From NCBI GenBank assembly GCA_910579605.1, contig CAJTUG010000071.1, positions 1 to 5,363 on the forward strand: a DNA stretch of 5,363 bases. Reading direction: 5' to 3'. The stretch comes from an uncultured Muribaculaceae bacterium (GTDB taxonomy: Bacteria > Bacteroidota > Bacteroidia > Bacteroidales > Muribaculaceae). The notes below the pieces were generated by a model. It saw only the letters and a list, made by a program, of their open reading frames with translations, was not told the DNA's origin and did no database searches. Below, one piece after another: positions 5,350 to 5,363 of this stretch (positions within the stretch are counted from its first letter, which is position 1; each line of letters begins with the position of its first letter). A program made the translations under genes and the position numbers.

Positions 5350-5363
5350 AAGTATTCAATTCA

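Larger units (their letters stand above)
4936..5363. other. Intergenic region with divergent promoter candidates
   Basis: No long coding frame is convincing in this stretch. It contains a leftward -7 box near 5063, a rightward -7 box near 5197, short inverted repeats around 4962, 4982/5053 and 5091/5151, and two plus-strand micro-ORFs at the right edge. It appears to separate the leftward membrane-protein gene from a rightward gene beyond the window. I see no tRNA or rRNA in it. Confidence 0.6.

Noticed and set aside
4936..5363. tRNA, CRISPR array or insertion sequence ends in the intergenic region
   Set aside because: No cloverleaf, no regularly spaced repeats and no paired terminal repeats with a transposase were seen.

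Overview
The window looks like chromosomal DNA from an anaerobic member of the Bacteroidales. Three things point there: Bacteroidetes-type promoter boxes (TAnnTTTG), the order of a thiamine operon led by thiS, and a secreted DUF4919-type protein. The species cannot be named from the sequence. All recognisable genes are on the minus strand, so transcription runs from right to left.

From about 3720 down to position 1 lies a thiamine (vitamin B1) biosynthesis operon. It has a promoter, a TPP riboswitch in the leader, then thiS, a tenI-thiE fusion, thiG, thiH and the 5' part of thiF. Junctions are tight: a 20-base overlap, then gaps of 5, 5 and 3 bases. ThiF would adenylate the C-terminal Gly-Gly of ThiS, which then carries sulfur. 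ThiH cleaves tyrosine by radical SAM chemistry to give dehydroglycine. ThiG assembles the thiazole phosphate. The ThiE half of the fusion joins thiazole phosphate to the pyrimidine HMP-PP to give thiamine phosphate, and the riboswitch senses the end product TPP. thiC (pyrimidine synthesis), which I recall between thiG and thiH in Bacteroides, is not here. ThiF loses its expected sequence at position 32, close to the window edge.

From 3728 to 4935 there is a separate two-gene unit: a small integral membrane protein resembling DUF456, then a secreted DUF4919-like protein. They overlap by 4 bases (ATGA), which suggests translational coupling. A 10-bp hairpin just after the second stop separates this unit from the thiamine promoter.

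From 4936 to 5363 I find no long gene. There are candidate promoter boxes pointing left and right, several short inverted repeats, and at the right edge a plus-strand leader with two micro-ORFs. The second has a strong Shine-Dalgarno sequence that a small hairpin could mask. The gene it would serve lies outside the window.

I see no mobile element, CRISPR array, tRNA or rRNA, and no clearly new system. The most unusual points are the tenI-thiE fusion, the broken-looking ThiF and the right-edge leader.
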